A stretch of 64,000 bases of DNA from Sphingomonas sp. LHG3406-1 (GCF_029637485.1 NZ_CP069128.1:2574001-2638000), one strand, 5' to 3'; counted from the first letter of the stretch, positions 26,421 to 36,100 are shown. Numbers and translations are program-made. Notes: a model not told the origin generated them from the sequence alone.

Positions 26421-27104
26421 ATGACCGATCCCCGCTCCACCGCTGTTGTCCTCCTGTCGGGCGGGCTCGACTCGATGGTCTGCGCCGCGCTGGCGCGGGA
26501 GCGGGGCTTCGAGGTGGTTGCGCTCAGCGTGGATTATGGCCAGCGCCACCGGGTCGAGCTGGAGGCGGCGCGGACCATCGCCGGGGCGCTCGCCGACCGG
26601 CATGTCGTGGTGCCGCTCGACCTGCGCGCCTTCGGTGGATCGGCGCTGACGGCCGACGTCGCCGTTCCCAAGGACGGCGTGGGGGAGGGCATTCCCGTCA
26701 CCTACGTGCCGGCGCGCAACACCATCTTCCTCAGCCTGGCGCTCGGCCTTGCGGAGGCGAGCGGGGCGCGGGACCTGTTCGTCGGGGTCAATGCGCTCGA
26801 TTATTCGGGCTATCCCGACTGCCGGCCGGACTTCATCGCGGCGTTCGAGCGGCTCGCCAATCTCGCCACGCGGGCGGGGGTCGAGGGCGCGGGCTTCACC
26901 ATCCATGCGCCGCTCCAGCACATGACCAAGGCCGACATCGCCCGCGAGGCGGCGCGGCTCGGGCTCGATCCGGCGATCAGCCACAGCTGCTACGATCCAG
27001 GGCCCGATGGCGGGGCCTGCGGCGAGTGCGATGCCTGCCGGCTGCGGGCCAAGGGGTTCGCCGAGGCGGGGCTGCCGGACAGGACGAGATATTCGCCGTG
27101 CTGA
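26421..27104 (+). CDS. queC: 7-cyano-7-deazaguanine synthase
   Basis: ATP-dependent step giving preQ0 for queuosine. 227 residues. PP-loop [39 protein letters not shown] and C-terminal Zn cysteines ([18 protein letters not shown]). First of queC-x-queE; the next gene overlaps its end. Confidence 0.94.
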   Translation: MTDPRSTAVVLLSGGLDSMVCAALARERGFEVVALSVDYGQRHRVELEAARTIAGALADRHVVVPLDLRAFGGSALTADVAVPKDGVGEGIPVTYVPARNTIFLSLALGLAEASGARDLFVGVNALDYSGYPDCRPDFIAAFERLANLATRAGVEGAGFTIHAPLQHMTKADIAREAARLGLDPAISHSCYDPGPDGGACGECDACRLRAKGFAEAGLPDRTRYSPC

Positions 27105-27472
27105 GCCCGAAGCTGGAAGTCGTGATCACGCCGAACAGGATCGCGGTGCGGAACGTGGGTTCCGGTGCGACCGCGACCGCCGATGCGCCCTTTTCCTGCA
27201 GCCACCTGCTGGCCGACGACATCGACATCCTCGAGCATGCCGCGCAGGGCGCGATGAAGCAGGTGGTGGGTGGCGGCTTCCTGCCGAGCTATCCGATCGT
27301 CGAAGTCTCCACGGGCGGTCGTCCGCTGCATCAGGTCGAGCGAAAGGTGATCCGGGATGCGCTTGCCAATGCGGGCGCGAGCAAGGTGCATTTCGCACCT
27401 TCCGTGACCGACGTCGACGAGCAGGCCGACGCGCGCGCCGCCTACATTGCCGCGGCGAAGCGCCGGAGATGA
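27098..27472 (+). CDS. Unknown protein encoded between queC and queE
   Basis: About 124 residues from a GTG at 27098 that overlaps the queC stop (AGGACGAG upstream). [40 protein letters not shown] and [20 protein letters not shown] suggest a compact alpha/beta protein. It lacks the paired His and Cys motif of QueD, so it is not that enzyme. Its stop overlaps the queE ATG (ATGA), so all three are coupled. The family is not one I can name with confidence. Confidence 0.7.
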   Translation: MLSPKLEVVITPNRIAVRNVGSGATATADAPFSCSHLLADDIDILEHAAQGAMKQVVGGGFLPSYPIVEVSTGGRPLHQVERKVIRDALANAGASKVHFAPSVTDVDEQADARAAYIAAAKRRR

Positions 27473-28095
27473 CCTACGCCGTCAAGGAATGTTTCCTGAC
27501 CCTCCAGGGGGAGGGCGTGCAGGCGGGGAGCCGTGCGGTGTTCCTGCGCTTCGCCGGCTGCAACCTGTGGAGCGGGCGGGAGCGGGACCGGGCGACGGCC
27601 CAGTGCCGCTTCTGCGACACGGACTTCGTCGGCACCGACGGGGTGAATGGCGGCAAGTTCGCCTCGGCCGAAGCGCTGGCGGCGCAGGTCGAGCATGTGT
27701 GGGCGGGCGGCGCCGAGGCGCGGCTGGTGGTGGTGACCGGCGGCGAGCCGATGCTTCAGCTTGATGGCGCGCTTCTCGATGCGCTGCACGCGCGCGGGTT
27801 CCGGGTGGCGGTCGAGAGCAACGGGACGATTGCCGCCGTGCCGGGGATCGACTGGCTGTGCGTCAGTCCCAAGGCCGGGACGGCGGTGGTGCAGCGCTCG
27901 GGCGATGAGCTGAAGCTGGTCTGGCCGCAGGAAGGCATCGATCCGGCGGCGCTGGAAGAATGGGACTTCCGCCACTTCCTGGTGCAGCCGATGGACGGGC
28001 CGGAAGGGTCGGTAGCGGCAGCAATCGCGCTGGCGATGGAGCGGCCGCGGTGGCGGCTCAGCCTTCAGGCGCACAAGGTGGTGGGGCTGGCCTAG
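27469..28095 (+). CDS. queE: 7-carboxy-7-deazaguanine synthase
   Basis: Radical-SAM enzyme that contracts carboxytetrahydropterin. 208 residues. Fe-S cysteines are spread as AGCNLW followed 14 residues later by QCRFCDTDF, the CX14CX2C form of one QueE group. VVVTGGEPMLQ and ESNGT follow. Its TAG stop shares CTAG with the convergent lipoprotein gene. queD and queF are not in the window. Confidence 0.93.
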   Translation: MTYAVKECFLTLQGEGVQAGSRAVFLRFAGCNLWSGRERDRATAQCRFCDTDFVGTDGVNGGKFASAEALAAQVEHVWAGGAEARLVVVTGGEPMLQLDGALLDALHARGFRVAVESNGTIAAVPGIDWLCVSPKAGTAVVQRSGDELKLVWPQEGIDPAALEEWDFRHFLVQPMDGPEGSVAAAIALAMERPRWRLSLQAHKVVGLA

Positions 28096-28430
28096 GCCTC
28101 GTTGCCGCCGGCGGCCGGGGCTTCGTCGGCGTCCGCCGCGCCGCCGGCGTTCCGGGCGGGTTCGGACCGGCCGCGGGGCCGCTCGGTGGCTGGGCGATCC
28201 TTCGCGGCTGCCTCGCCATCGTTGCCGAGCTCGTCCAGCGGGGCAGGAACGTCGGCGGCCATGTTGGCGTCGTCGGCGGTGGCCGCATCGATCGCCGTCA
28301 CGTCGCCGACCACCAGATTTTCCTGGGTGAGGGCAGCATCCGCGCCGCTGTCGTTGACGGTGGCGGGCTGCTGGTCGCCGCAGGCGGCGGCGAGCAGGGC
28401 GAGGCCGATGATCAGGGCGGGGCGCGACAT
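28092..28430 (-). CDS. Small lipoprotein, acidic
   Basis: 112 residues. MSRPALIIGLALLAAACGDQ has lipobox AAAC. The mature part is acidic and Ala/Asp-rich (AIDAATADDANMAADVPAP) and then Arg/Ala-rich. No domain recognised. It has the same DAN wording as the next lipoprotein and may be a distant paralogue. Confidence 0.65.
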   Translation of the reverse strand: MSRPALIIGLALLAAACGDQQPATVNDSGADAALTQENLVVGDVTAIDAATADDANMAADVPAPLDELGNDGEAAAKDRPATERPRGRSEPARNAGGAADADEAPAAGGNEA

Positions 28431-28461
28431 GCCTCGGCGCTAGCGGCTTTGAGGCCATGAG

Positions 28462-28492
28462 AAAAGGGGCCGCCGGCCAGGCCGACAGCCCC
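28462..28492 (-). terminator. Terminator of the DAN-repeat lipoprotein gene
   Basis: On the minus strand GGGGCTGTCGG, 5 bases, CCGGCGGCCCC, then TTTT (28465-28462). It lies 45 bases after the stop at 28537. Confidence 0.65.
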
Positions 28493-28536
28493 TTGTCCTT
28501 GTCACCACCGGTCCGACTGGACCGGCAACGCGCCAG

Positions 28537-28779
28537 TTAGGCGGCGTTGTTGGTGACCACCGCATTGGCGTCGACAGCATTGATGTCGGCGACCGGAGCG
28601 TTGGCGTCGACGGCATTGGCATCGAGGGTCATGTTGGCGTCCATGGCATTCATGTCGGCAATCGGCGCATTGGCGTCGACCACGACATTCTCTTCCACGA
28701 CGGTGTTGTTGGCAGCTTCGTTGCTGCTGCAGGCCGACACGGCCAGGGCCGCACCGGCGACCAGGATCAAAGCACGCAT
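28537..28779 (-). CDS. Small lipoprotein with DAN repeats
   Basis: 80 residues. MRALILVAGAALAVSACSSN is a lipoprotein signal with lipobox VSAC. The mature part is a low-complexity repeat, two units close to DANAPVADINAVDAN separated by DANMTLDANAV. Sphingomonads often carry such Asn/Ala/Asp-rich lipoproteins. Function unknown. Confidence 0.7.
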   Translation of the reverse strand: MRALILVAGAALAVSACSSNEAANNTVVEENVVVDANAPIADMNAMDANMTLDANAVDANAPVADINAVDANAVVTNNAA

Positions 28780-28881
28780 TTCAGGACTCCCTCAAAATAT
28801 AGCGATCTGGCGTGGTTGGCCCACGTCACAAATCCTGCGCTTTGTAGTGAGTCGTTTCGCCTCCGCCAAGAGGGGGCCGGG

Positions 28882-29526
28882 TCAGCCCAATTTCGCGAGG
28901 AAAGACGGGAACTTGGCTTCGAGCGCCAGGTCCAGTTCCGCCATCCGCTGCGCTCGCCCGAGCGCTTCGAGGCTGGTGACGCCGTGGGTAGCGATTCCGC
29001 AAGGCACGATTCCCCCGAAGTGCGACAGGTCCGGCGCGACGTTGATGGAGAAGCCGTGGAGCGTCACCCAGCGCTTCACCCGCACCCCGATCGCGCCGAC
29101 CTTGGCCTCGGCAGCCCCGTCGCCGGTCCAGATGCCGATCCGGCCGGGGGAGCGGTGTGCGGCGACGCCGAGGTCGGCGAGCGCGTCGATCACCCAGCCT
29201 TCGAGGGCATGGACGAAGCAGCGGATGTCCTTGCCGCGCCGGGCGAGGTCGAGGGTGAGATAGCCGACCCGCTGGCCGGGCCCGTGATAAGTGTAGCGCC
29301 CGCCGCGGCCGGCATCGAAGACGGGAAAGCCCATGGGGTTGAACAGCTCGGCCGGGTCGGCGCTGGTGCCGGCGGTGAACAGGGGCGGATGCTCGAGCAG
29401 CCAGACGCGCTCGGGAAGCGAGCCGTCCTGCACGGCGGCTGCGCGCGCCTCCATGTCGGCAAGCGCCTCCGCATAGGGCACCAGTCCCTCGGTGACCCGC
29501 CATTCGATGCCGTCGACGCTGCGCAT
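28882..29526 (-). CDS. lipB: Lipoyl(octanoyl) transferase
   Basis: Moves octanoyl groups from ACP to lipoyl domains. 214 residues. [40 protein letters not shown] (catalytic Lys) and FGGIVPCGI (catalytic Cys) are all present. The start MRSVDGIEW is preceded by AAGGGGA; longer in-frame openings upstream are not coding. Confidence 0.93.
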   Translation of the reverse strand: MRSVDGIEWRVTEGLVPYAEALADMEARAAAVQDGSLPERVWLLEHPPLFTAGTSADPAELFNPMGFPVFDAGRGGRYTYHGPGQRVGYLTLDLARRGKDIRCFVHALEGWVIDALADLGVAAHRSPGRIGIWTGDGAAEAKVGAIGVRVKRWVTLHGFSINVAPDLSHFGGIVPCGIATHGVTSLEALGRAQRMAELDLALEAKFPSFLAKLG

Positions 29527-29607
29527 GGCTCCCCTTGGCGCCATCATTGGCAAAGGGGCAAGAGGGCGGCTAAGCGCCGGGAGCAGCAAGGAATGGGAAC
29601 GGCGCAC

Positions 29608-30426
29608 ATGAAATTGTCGATCGGCCGCGCATGGGACGAGACCAAGGCGGTTCTGGCGAGGGACGGATCGCTGATCGTGACCGTGGTGCTGGCCTTCATG
29701 CTGCTGCCGAACCTGGTCGTCGGACTTGCCATGCCGTCGGGGACGGAAAGTGGCTCGGGGGCGAGCCTCCTCGTCTTCCTGCTGTCGATCGCGCTGGCGC
29801 TGGCGGCGCAGATCTCGATCAGCCGGATTGCCATGGGGCCGGAACTGACGATGCGCGACGCGCTGGCGCTCGGCTTCCGGCGGATGCCGAGCCTTCTCCT
29901 TTCCTGGGTGCTGTGGCTGCTGCCGTTCGTCGTGGTCGCGGCGGTCCTGCTCGCCGCCAGCGGGATCGACCCGGCGGCGCTGAGCAATCCGCAGAGCGAG
30001 GCGCAATTGCCGCCGGGGATCAACATCGCGCTGATGGTGGTGACGGTGCTGCTGATCGTGGTGGCGGCGCACATGCAGTTCCTGGCGCCGGCGGCCGCCG
30101 CGACGCGGGAGGGGCCGGTGGGGCTGATCCGGCACAGCTGGCGCGCGACGCGCGGCCGGGCGCTCAAGATCTTCGGCCTGCTGCTGCTGATCGGCCTGTT
30201 CTTCATGATCCTGGTGGTCGGCGTCGGAAGCGCGCTCGGATCGGTGATCCTGCTGCTGCTCGGCAAGCCGACGGCGTGGAGCCTCAGCGCCTTCCTGATC
30301 GCCGCGGTGCAGGGCGCGCTGAGCGCGACCGTTTCGGCAGTCTCGGGCGTCCTCCTGACTCGGGTCTATGTCCAGGCGCGCGACGCGGGCGCGAATGCCT
30401 CGGTGCCGCACGCGGGCGGCGACTGA
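29608..30426 (+). CDS. Multi-pass inner-membrane protein of unknown function
   Basis: 272 residues, about six hydrophobic segments ([92 protein letters not shown], plus one more). No transporter signature. It resembles the membrane domain often described as glycerophosphodiester-phosphodiesterase-like. An alternative start at 29593 has a closer purine-rich RBS. Confidence 0.7.
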   Translation: MKLSIGRAWDETKAVLARDGSLIVTVVLAFMLLPNLVVGLAMPSGTESGSGASLLVFLLSIALALAAQISISRIAMGPELTMRDALALGFRRMPSLLLSWVLWLLPFVVVAAVLLAASGIDPAALSNPQSEAQLPPGINIALMVVTVLLIVVAAHMQFLAPAAAATREGPVGLIRHSWRATRGRALKIFGLLLLIGLFFMILVVGVGSALGSVILLLLGKPTAWSLSAFLIAAVQGALSATVSAVSGVLLTRVYVQARDAGANASVPHAGGD

Positions 30427-30442
30427 GCGGCGCTGCGGCCGC

Positions 30443-31288
30443 TCAGCTCCACTTGGCGAGCGGCGGCAGGCTCATCAGGATGGCGTCGACATTGCCGTTG
30501 GTCTTGAGGCCGAAGATCGTGCCGCGATCGTAGAGCAGGTTGAACTCGGCATAGCGGCCGCGGAATTCGAGCAGGCGGTCCATGTCGGCCTCGCTCCACT
30601 CCATCCCCATGCGCCGCCGGACGATCGGCGGGAAGGCGGCGAGAAAGGCTTCGCCGACCGCCCGGGTGAAGGCGAAGTTGGCGTCGAAATCGCCTTCCAG
30701 CCGGTCGTAGAAGATGCCGCCGACACCGCGCGCGACATTGCGGTGGGGAAGCCAGAAATACTCCTCGCACCATTTCGAATAGCGTTCGTAATAGTCGTCG
30801 CCGTGCGCGTCGCAGGCGGCCTTCAGCGCCGCGTGGAAGTCGGCGGTGTCCTGCGGATAGGGGGTCGCCGGATTGAGGTCCGCGCCGCCGCCGAACCAGC
30901 GGCGCGACGTGCACAGGAAGCGGGTGTTCATGTGCACGGCGGGGACGTGCGGATTGGCCATGTGGGCGACAAGGCTGATTCCGGTGGCGAAGAACCGGTT
31001 GCCGTTCTCCTCCGAGCCGGGGATCGATTTTGCGAACTCGGGCGTGAAGGTGCCGCCGACGGTCGAGACGTTGACCCCGACCTTCTCGAACACCTTGCCC
31101 TTCATCAGCCCGCGGACGCCGCCGCCGCCGGGCTCGCCCGACGGGTCCTGCCGGTCCCAGGGAAGATAGTCGAACGAGGCGTCGGAGCCGGCCTCGCGCT
31201 CGATCGCCTCGAACTCATTGCAGATGCGGGTGCGCAGGCCTTCGAACCAGGCGCGGGCGGTGAGTTGCTGGGCGTCGAGTGCTTCCAT
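30443..31288 (-). CDS. hemF: Oxygen-dependent coproporphyrinogen III oxidase
   Basis: Aerobic haem synthesis step. 281 codons to the start [47 protein letters not shown] and [11 protein letters not shown] are family landmarks. No RBS stands out; a TTG at 31318 is in frame. The haem product is needed by the cytochrome bc1 genes just beyond, but they are on the other strand. Confidence 0.94.
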   Translation of the reverse strand: MEALDAQQLTARAWFEGLRTRICNEFEAIEREAGSDASFDYLPWDRQDPSGEPGGGGVRGLMKGKVFEKVGVNVSTVGGTFTPEFAKSIPGSEENGNRFFATGISLVAHMANPHVPAVHMNTRFLCTSRRWFGGGADLNPATPYPQDTADFHAALKAACDAHGDDYYERYSKWCEEYFWLPHRNVARGVGGIFYDRLEGDFDANFAFTRAVGEAFLAAFPPIVRRRMGMEWSEADMDRLLEFRGRYAEFNLLYDRGTIFGLKTNGNVDAILMSLPPLAKWS

Positions 31289-31603
31289 GCGGCGGGAGGC
31301 TAGCGGGGCCGCCGCCAAGTGCCAACCGCATCACGGCTCCACGTCATCCCGGGCCTGACCCGGGATCCCGCTTCTTTCTTCGGCGCCCGGCCAGTAGCGG
31401 GACCCCGGATCAAGTCCGGGGTGACGATGTCAGTGACGCACAATGTTCATTTCGCACCCGCACCACCCTTTGGACCCTTGAGGAGCGATGAACGGGTCGC
31501 TATCAGCGCGGCTGTCGTCCGTGCCGTACTCCGTCACGGGCCCAAGTCATGCACCCGCCCGGCTCCCGCCGGGCGCAGTTCAAGCGAGAGCCAAGGACCC
31601 TTG
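31289..31603 (+). other. Intergenic region upstream of petA
   Basis: Contains the repeat at 31342-31426, then about 60 bases without clear elements. A 38-codon ORF (31488-31604, MNGSLSARLSS...) has AGGAG only 2 bases before ATG and ends TGATG on the petA start, so it could be a leader peptide. No sigma70 promoter stands out. Confidence 0.4.
31342..31426. repeat. Paired palindromic element, CGTCATCCCGGG...CCGGGGTGACG
   Basis: Two facing units, each an imperfect hairpin (CCCGGGcctgaCCCGGG and CCCCGGatcaagTCCGGGG), about 40 bases apart, whose outer ends are complementary. Same family at 34559, 35202, 54966 and 62874. Confidence 0.8.
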
Positions 31604-32191
31604 ATGGCCACCGTCGATCAAACCCAGCCGATGATGCCCGGCGAGCCCACTCCGGCCGAAGCCGGCGATCCGGGCGTCCGCCGCCGCGACTTCATCAACA
31701 TCGCGGCGGTGAGCTTCGCCGGGGTCGGCGCCGCGACCGCGGTCGCCCCGCTGCTGATGCAGGCCGCGCCGTCGGCCGACGTGCGCGCCCTGTCGTCGAT
31801 CGAGGTCGACGTGTCGAAGATCCAGCCGGGCCAGGGGATCAAGACCAGCTGGCGCAAGCAGCCGGTCTTCATCAAGCAGCTGACCCCGCAGGAGATCCAG
31901 GACGCCAACCAGGTGTCGCTCGGTGAGCTGCGCGATCCGCAGAGCCTCGCCGACCGGACCAAGCCGGGCAAGACCCAGTGGCTGATCACGCTCGGCGTCT
32001 GCACCCACCTCGGCTGCGTGCCGCTCGGCATCGGCGAGGGCGAGAGCAAGGGCGATTACGGCGGATATTTCTGCCCGTGCCACGGCTCGCACTACGACAC
32101 GGCCGCCCGCATCCGTAAGGGCCCGGCGCCGACCAACCTGGTCGTGCCGGACTATGAATTCACCTCGGACACCGTTGTCCGGATCGGTTGA
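31604..32191 (+). CDS. petA: Ubiquinol-cytochrome c reductase Rieske iron-sulfur subunit
   Basis: 2Fe-2S subunit of complex III. 195 residues. A Tat-type anchor [20 protein letters not shown] precedes the periplasmic domain; cluster ligands are in CTHLGC and CPCHGS. RBS AAGGA. First gene of petABC, 10 bases before petB. Confidence 0.96.
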   Translation: MATVDQTQPMMPGEPTPAEAGDPGVRRRDFINIAAVSFAGVGAATAVAPLLMQAAPSADVRALSSIEVDVSKIQPGQGIKTSWRKQPVFIKQLTPQEIQDANQVSLGELRDPQSLADRTKPGKTQWLITLGVCTHLGCVPLGIGEGESKGDYGGYFCPCHGSHYDTAARIRKGPAPTNLVVPDYEFTSDTVVRIG

Positions 32192-32201
32192 GGACCATCC
32201 C

Positions 32202-33521
32202 ATGAGCTTTGCCTGGGCCAAGCCCTACGAACCCACCTCGCCGTTCATGAAGTGGATGGACGAGCGCCTGCCGCTCCCCCGCCTCGTCTACGGCGCCATC
32301 GGCGGCGGTTATCCCGTCCCGCGCAACCTCAACTACTTCTGGAACTTCGGAGTCCTCGCCGGCCTTGCCCTGATGATCCAGATCATCACCGGCATCGTGC
32401 TGGCGATGCACTATTACAGCTATGTCGGCGGCGCGTTCGACAGCGTCGAGCGCATCATGCGCGACGTCAACGCCGGCTGGGTGCTCCGCTACGTCCACCA
32501 GAATGGCGCGAGCTTCTTCTTCGCGGTGGTCTACATCCACATCTTCCGCGGTCTCTACTACGGCTCCTACAAGGCCCCGCGCGAGATGGTGTGGCTCTTG
32601 GGCCTTGTCATCTACCTGCTCATGATGGCGACCGCCTTCATGGGCTACGTCCTTCCCTGGGGGCAGATGAGCTACTGGGGCGCACAGGTGATCACCGGCT
32701 TCTTCTCGGCGATCCCGCTGGTCGGCGACCCGCTGCGCATCTTCATCCTCGGCGGCTATGCGCCCGACCAGGCCGCGCTGACCCGCTTCTTCTCGCTCCA
32801 CTATCTGCTGCCGTTCGTGATCGCGGGCGTCACCATCCTCAAGATCTGGGCGCTGCACATTCCGGGCTCGTCCAACCCGACCGGCGTCGACGTTAAGGAC
32901 GAGAAGGACACGCTGCCCTTTCACCCCTTCTACACGGCGAAGGACGGCTTCGGCATCGGCGTCGCGCTGATCATCTTCGCGCTGGTGGTGTTCTTCTTCC
33001 CCTACAGCCTCGGCCACCCCGACAACTACATCGAGGCCAACCCGCTGGTGACCCCGGCGCACATCGTGCCGGAATGGTATTTCTGGCCCTTCTACGCCAT
33101 CCTGCGCGCCTTCACCGTGGACTTCATCATCCCGGCGAAGCTGTGGGGCGTGCTGGCGATGTTCGCCTCGATCCTGCTGCTGTTCTTCCTGACCTGGCTG
33201 GACCGCTCGCCGATCCGTTCGACCAGCTACCGCCCGGTCTACCGCATCTTCTTCTGGGTGCTGGTGGCGGACATCCTCCTGCTCGGCCTGTGCGGCGTGA
33301 TGCCGGCGGAACAGCCGTGGATCGCGCTGAGCCAGGTCGCGGCGGCCTATTACTTCAGCCACTTCCTGATCATCCTGCCGCTCGTCTCGAAGTTCGAGAA
33401 GCCGCGGCCGCTCCCCAACAGCATCTCCGAGAGCGTGCTGCACGGCGAGTCGAAGGAAAGCCGGCCCTACGGCCTCGCGCCCTCCGGCACGACCACCACC
33501 GCGCCGCAGCCGGCCGAATAA
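32202..33521 (+). CDS. petB: Cytochrome b of complex III
   Basis: 439 residues, eight TM helices. The haem-binding His pairs lie in helices B and D (AMHYY and [16 protein letters not shown] and [11 protein letters not shown]). The quinol-site PEWYFW is present. The C-terminal tail is hydrophilic. The partner genes flank it directly. Confidence 0.97.
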   Translation: MSFAWAKPYEPTSPFMKWMDERLPLPRLVYGAIGGGYPVPRNLNYFWNFGVLAGLALMIQIITGIVLAMHYYSYVGGAFDSVERIMRDVNAGWVLRYVHQNGASFFFAVVYIHIFRGLYYGSYKAPREMVWLLGLVIYLLMMATAFMGYVLPWGQMSYWGAQVITGFFSAIPLVGDPLRIFILGGYAPDQAALTRFFSLHYLLPFVIAGVTILKIWALHIPGSSNPTGVDVKDEKDTLPFHPFYTAKDGFGIGVALIIFALVVFFFPYSLGHPDNYIEANPLVTPAHIVPEWYFWPFYAILRAFTVDFIIPAKLWGVLAMFASILLLFFLTWLDRSPIRSTSYRPVYRIFFWVLVADILLLGLCGVMPAEQPWIALSQVAAAYYFSHFLIILPLVSKFEKPRPLPNSISESVLHGESKESRPYGLAPSGTTTTAPQPAE

Positions 33522-33537
33522 GAAAGAGCACAGACCC

Positions 33538-34473
33538 ATGGTCCGCATCATCGGTTTCTTCGTCGGTCTGGGCTTCGTCGGCGTCCTGCTGATCAGCCTG
33601 ATCGTCAACGGCGTCGACTATTTCCGCAATCCGCCGGAGCACGCCGCTTATTATTACTTCCACAAGGACCCGCGGAAGGCGGAGCTGTCGACGGAGGGCA
33701 TGCTCGGCCGCTTCGACCGCGCGCAGCTCCAGCGCGGCTTCCAGGTCTTCAAGGAAAATTGCTCGGCCTGCCACAGCCTGAAGTATGTCAGCTTCTACCA
33801 GCTGGCCGACCTCGGCTATACCGAGGCCGAAGTGAAGGCGATCGCCAACCAGTGGGCGATCGAGGTGCCGACGGTGAATCCCGATACGGGTGAGGCGGCG
33901 ACCCGCAAGGCGCTCGTCTCCGACCGCTTCCCGTCGCCTTATGCGAACGAGACGGCGGCGCGCGCGGCCAACAACAATGCGCTTCCGCCCGACCTCAGCC
34001 TGATCACCGAGGCACGGCACGACGGGGCGAACTACGTCTATTCGCTGCTGACCGGCTATGCCGACGCCAACACCTACCGCAACGAGGAAGGCCGGCCGGT
34101 CCCCGAGGATGCGAAGCCGGGTCAGGGGCTGCACTTCAATCCCTATTTCGCCAACCTCAATATCGCCATGCCGGCGCCGCTCGTGTCGGACGGTCAGGTG
34201 ACCTATGCCGACGGCACCAAGTCGACCAAGGACCAGATGGCGAAGGACATCGCCGCCTTCCTCGTGTGGACGGCGGAGCCGACGCTGGAAAATCGCCACC
34301 GGACCGGCTGGGCGGTGCTGATCTTCTTGGCTATCGCCACGGTGCTTGCCTATCTGTCCTACCGGAACATCTGGGCGAATGCGAAGCGCCAGGTCTCGAT
34401 CCGCGGTCCGCTGGAGCCCGCCTTCCGCGAGCGGATGGACGAGCAGAAGGCCGAGCGGGGGATCGCCGGCTGA
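33538..34473 (+). CDS. petC: Cytochrome c1
   Basis: 311 residues. An N-terminal TM helix (IIGFFVGLGFVGVLLISLIV) acts as signal anchor, haem c is bound at CSACH, the axial Met is probably in NIAMPAPL, and a C-terminal TM helix (WAVLIFLAIATVLAYLSYRN) anchors it. A strong terminator follows. Confidence 0.96.
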   Translation: MVRIIGFFVGLGFVGVLLISLIVNGVDYFRNPPEHAAYYYFHKDPRKAELSTEGMLGRFDRAQLQRGFQVFKENCSACHSLKYVSFYQLADLGYTEAEVKAIANQWAIEVPTVNPDTGEAATRKALVSDRFPSPYANETAARAANNNALPPDLSLITEARHDGANYVYSLLTGYADANTYRNEEGRPVPEDAKPGQGLHFNPYFANLNIAMPAPLVSDGQVTYADGTKSTKDQMAKDIAAFLVWTAEPTLENRHRTGWAVLIFLAIATVLAYLSYRNIWANAKRQVSIRGPLEPAFRERMDEQKAERGIAG

Positions 34474-34519
34474 ACGCTCCTCCCCCTCTGGGGGGAGGTG
34501 GCATCCGAAGGCTGACGGA

Positions 34520-34560
34520 GGGGTTCGGAGCACAGCGCTCCGGACCCCTTCTTCTTTCCG
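34520..34560 (+). terminator. Terminator of the petABC operon
   Basis: GGGGTTCGGAGC (34520-34531) pairs with GCTCCGGACCCC (34537-34548), then TTCTTCTTTCC. A shorter hairpin CCTCCCC/GGGGAGG lies just before. Confidence 0.75.
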
Positions 34561-34650
34561 TCACCCCGGGCTTGACCCGGCGCCTGCCTTCCTTCTGATG
34601 TGCCGGGTCGTACAAAGGCAGGCGGATCCCGGGTCGAGCCCGGGATGACG
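34559..34650. repeat. Paired palindromic element, CGTCACCCCGGG...CCCGGGATGACG
   Basis: Same two-unit layout as 31342-31426. It fills the gap before apt. Confidence 0.8.
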
Positions 34651-34663
34651 TTCAAGGAACAGC

Positions 34664-35197
34664 ATGACCCCCGAACAGATCCGCGCGCTGGTGCGCACCA
34701 TTCCGGACCATCCCAAACCCGGAATCCTCTTTCGCGATGTCACGACCCTGCTGCTTCATGCCGAGGGCTTCGCGGCGGCGATCGACCATCTGGCGGCGAG
34801 CGTGCCGGGGCGGCCGGACCTGGTGGCGGGAATGGAAGCGCGCGGCTTCGTCGTCGCGACGGCGCTGGCGCTGAGGCTAGGCGCCGGCCTCCTCCTCGTC
34901 CGCAAGGACGGCAAGCTGCCGGGCGAGACCATCGCCGAGGATTATGCGCTGGAATATGGCACCGACCGGCTGACCATGCATGTCGACGCCTGCACGCCCG
35001 GAGCCACGGTGCTGCTCGCCGACGACCTCATCGCCACCGGTGGCACGGCGCTGGCGGCGGCGCGGCTGGTGCGCAGGGCGGGGGGCGAGATCGTGGGCGC
35101 GCGCTTCCTCATCGACCTGCCGGACCTCGGCGGGGCGGAGAAGCTCAAAGCCGACGGCATCGACACCCACAGCCTGCTGCCCTTCGAAGGACACTGA
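34664..35197 (+). CDS. apt: Adenine phosphoribosyltransferase
   Basis: Salvages adenine to AMP. 177 residues. DHPKPGILFRDVTTLL, GMEARGFVVATALALRLGAG and the PRPP motif VLLADDLIATGGTALAA. Single gene between two repeat elements. Confidence 0.95.
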   Translation: MTPEQIRALVRTIPDHPKPGILFRDVTTLLLHAEGFAAAIDHLAASVPGRPDLVAGMEARGFVVATALALRLGAGLLLVRKDGKLPGETIAEDYALEYGTDRLTMHVDACTPGATVLLADDLIATGGTALAAARLVRRAGGEIVGARFLIDLPDLGGAEKLKADGIDTHSLLPFEGH

Positions 35198-35201
35198 CTA
35201 C

Positions 35202-35285
35202 CGTCATCCCGGGCTCGCCTCGGGGTCGCGCTTCTTCCTTCTTGCACCCGAGATAGCGGGACCCCGGATCAAGTCCGGGGTGACG
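35202..35285. repeat. Paired palindromic element
   Basis: CGTCATCCCGGG to CCGGGGTGACG; the inner spacer CGCTTCTTCCTT resembles that at 31342-31426, so these two copies are close relatives. Confidence 0.8.
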
Positions 35286-35549
35286 AAGGAGACAGACCCA
35301 ATGCCCCCATCAACCCCAGCGAGTCCCCCGCCGCCGCGCTGCCTGCCGTATTGTCGAAGATGCACCAGCGCCCGCCCGCCCGCAGCCCTCGGTGCCGATG
35401 CGAAGGGCGGGAGAAGAAGCCATGAACGCCCGAACGCGCGGGCGGGCTTATGTCTGCTTTCGACCCATTGCGGACCTTCAGACTAAGCCGAGTTCGGGCA
35501 TAGCTCCGCCTCCGCGACAATCACCTCATCTGCACGGGCGAGTGTGCGG
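35286..35549. other. Intergenic region without a supported gene
   Basis: Holds a GCCCGCCCGC/GCGGGCGGGC stretch (about 35366-35447) and one GTCCGC repeat (35449-35480). The open frames here read through the repeats and do not look like proteins. Confidence 0.5.
35449..35480. repeat. GTCCGC/TTTCCACCC interspersed repeat (copy c)
   Basis: TATGTCTGCTTTCGACCC followed by ATTGCGGACCTTC. Same orientation as copies d and e. Confidence 0.65.
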
Positions 35550-35720
35550 TTAGTCGCGGCTGCGCTTGGGCTGCTTGGCCTTGGGCGTGCGCCGGTCCAT
35601 CCACCTATCCACAAACCCGAAGACGGCCACAAACAACGTGGTGTCTTCAGGTCCGTTGGCCTTGAGAATGTGGACGACGCCCGAGGTCAGCAGATCCAGC
35701 ACCCATGCAATTTCTTGCAA
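35550..35720 (-). CDS. Possible small gene, TTG start
   Basis: 56 residues: QEIAWVLDLLTSGVVHILKA, NGPEDTTLFVAVFGFVDRWM and a basic tail DRRTPKAKQPKRSRD. One hydrophobic stretch may be a membrane helix. GAGG lies 4 bases before TTG. A terminator sits just upstream, so any transcript would start anew. Lower GC than the surroundings; not recognised. Confidence 0.35.
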   Translation of the reverse strand: MQEIAWVLDLLTSGVVHILKANGPEDTTLFVAVFGFVDRWMDRRTPKAKQPKRSRD

Positions 35721-35737
35721 GGTGCCTCGGTCCTTTC

Positions 35738-35768
35738 GGGCAGCAAAAAAGCCGCCTCGGAAGGCGGC
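35738..35768 (-). terminator. Minus-strand terminator
   Basis: On the minus strand GCCGCCT, 4 bases, AGGCGGC, then TTTTTT (35750-35745). It would end a transcript of the 64-residue gene at 35903-36097. Confidence 0.7.
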
Positions 35769-35850
35769 CTTGTTCTCACGCACTGGTGAGGATTGCTTCT
35801 CTACCACTTAAGCCGCCGGAGAACAAGAGAAGAACAGGCTGCAAGAGGCG

Positions 35851-35882
35851 AACGTCTGCTTTCCACCCGTTCCCGACCGTCC
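35851..35882. repeat. GTCCGC/TTTCCACCC interspersed repeat (copy d)
   Basis: AACGTCTGCTTTCCACCC followed by GTTCCCGACCGTC. It lies 20 bases after the stop of the small membrane protein gene. Confidence 0.65.
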
Positions 35883-35902
35883 TTCCGCTAGGTTATCAGG
35901 CG

Positions 35903-36097
35903 CTACCGGGTAAGTATCGCCAGTGCGATAAGCGCGCCGAGAGTTACCATCAGCGCCAGCATACCAAGCGCCTCTGCTTTCCGATCGGACAAGTCTGGCC
36001 TGAAGCGTTTTACGAGTATGCCGCTCAGGACAGCGCCGAGATATCCGGCCAGGATGAGAGCTGCTTCCTTCATGAAACTGACAATAAGGGCAGACAT
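35903..36097 (-). CDS. Small membrane protein of unknown function
   Basis: 64 residues with two TM helices: AALILAGYLGAVLSGILV and ALGMLALMVTLGALIALAIL, joined by a charged loop KRFRPDLSDRKAE. The frame stays open upstream, but that part runs through a repeat and is unlikely to be coding. Bounded by two GTCCGC repeats. Not recognised. Confidence 0.5.
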   Translation of the reverse strand: MSALIVSFMKEAALILAGYLGAVLSGILVKRFRPDLSDRKAEALGMLALMVTLGALIALAILTR

Positions 36098-36100
36098 GCT

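Noticed and set aside
27098..27472. queD (6-carboxytetrahydropterin synthase), expected beside queC and queE
   Set aside because: The metal-binding His set and catalytic Cys of that family are missing.
35269..35520. 83-residue minus-strand frame
   Set aside because: It runs through a GTCCGC repeat (giving VRNGSKADI) and through a palindromic element, so it is unlikely to be coding.
35738..35810. tRNA-like stretch (AGTGGTAGAG on the minus strand)
   Set aside because: No cloverleaf can be formed; the segment is a terminator and spacer.
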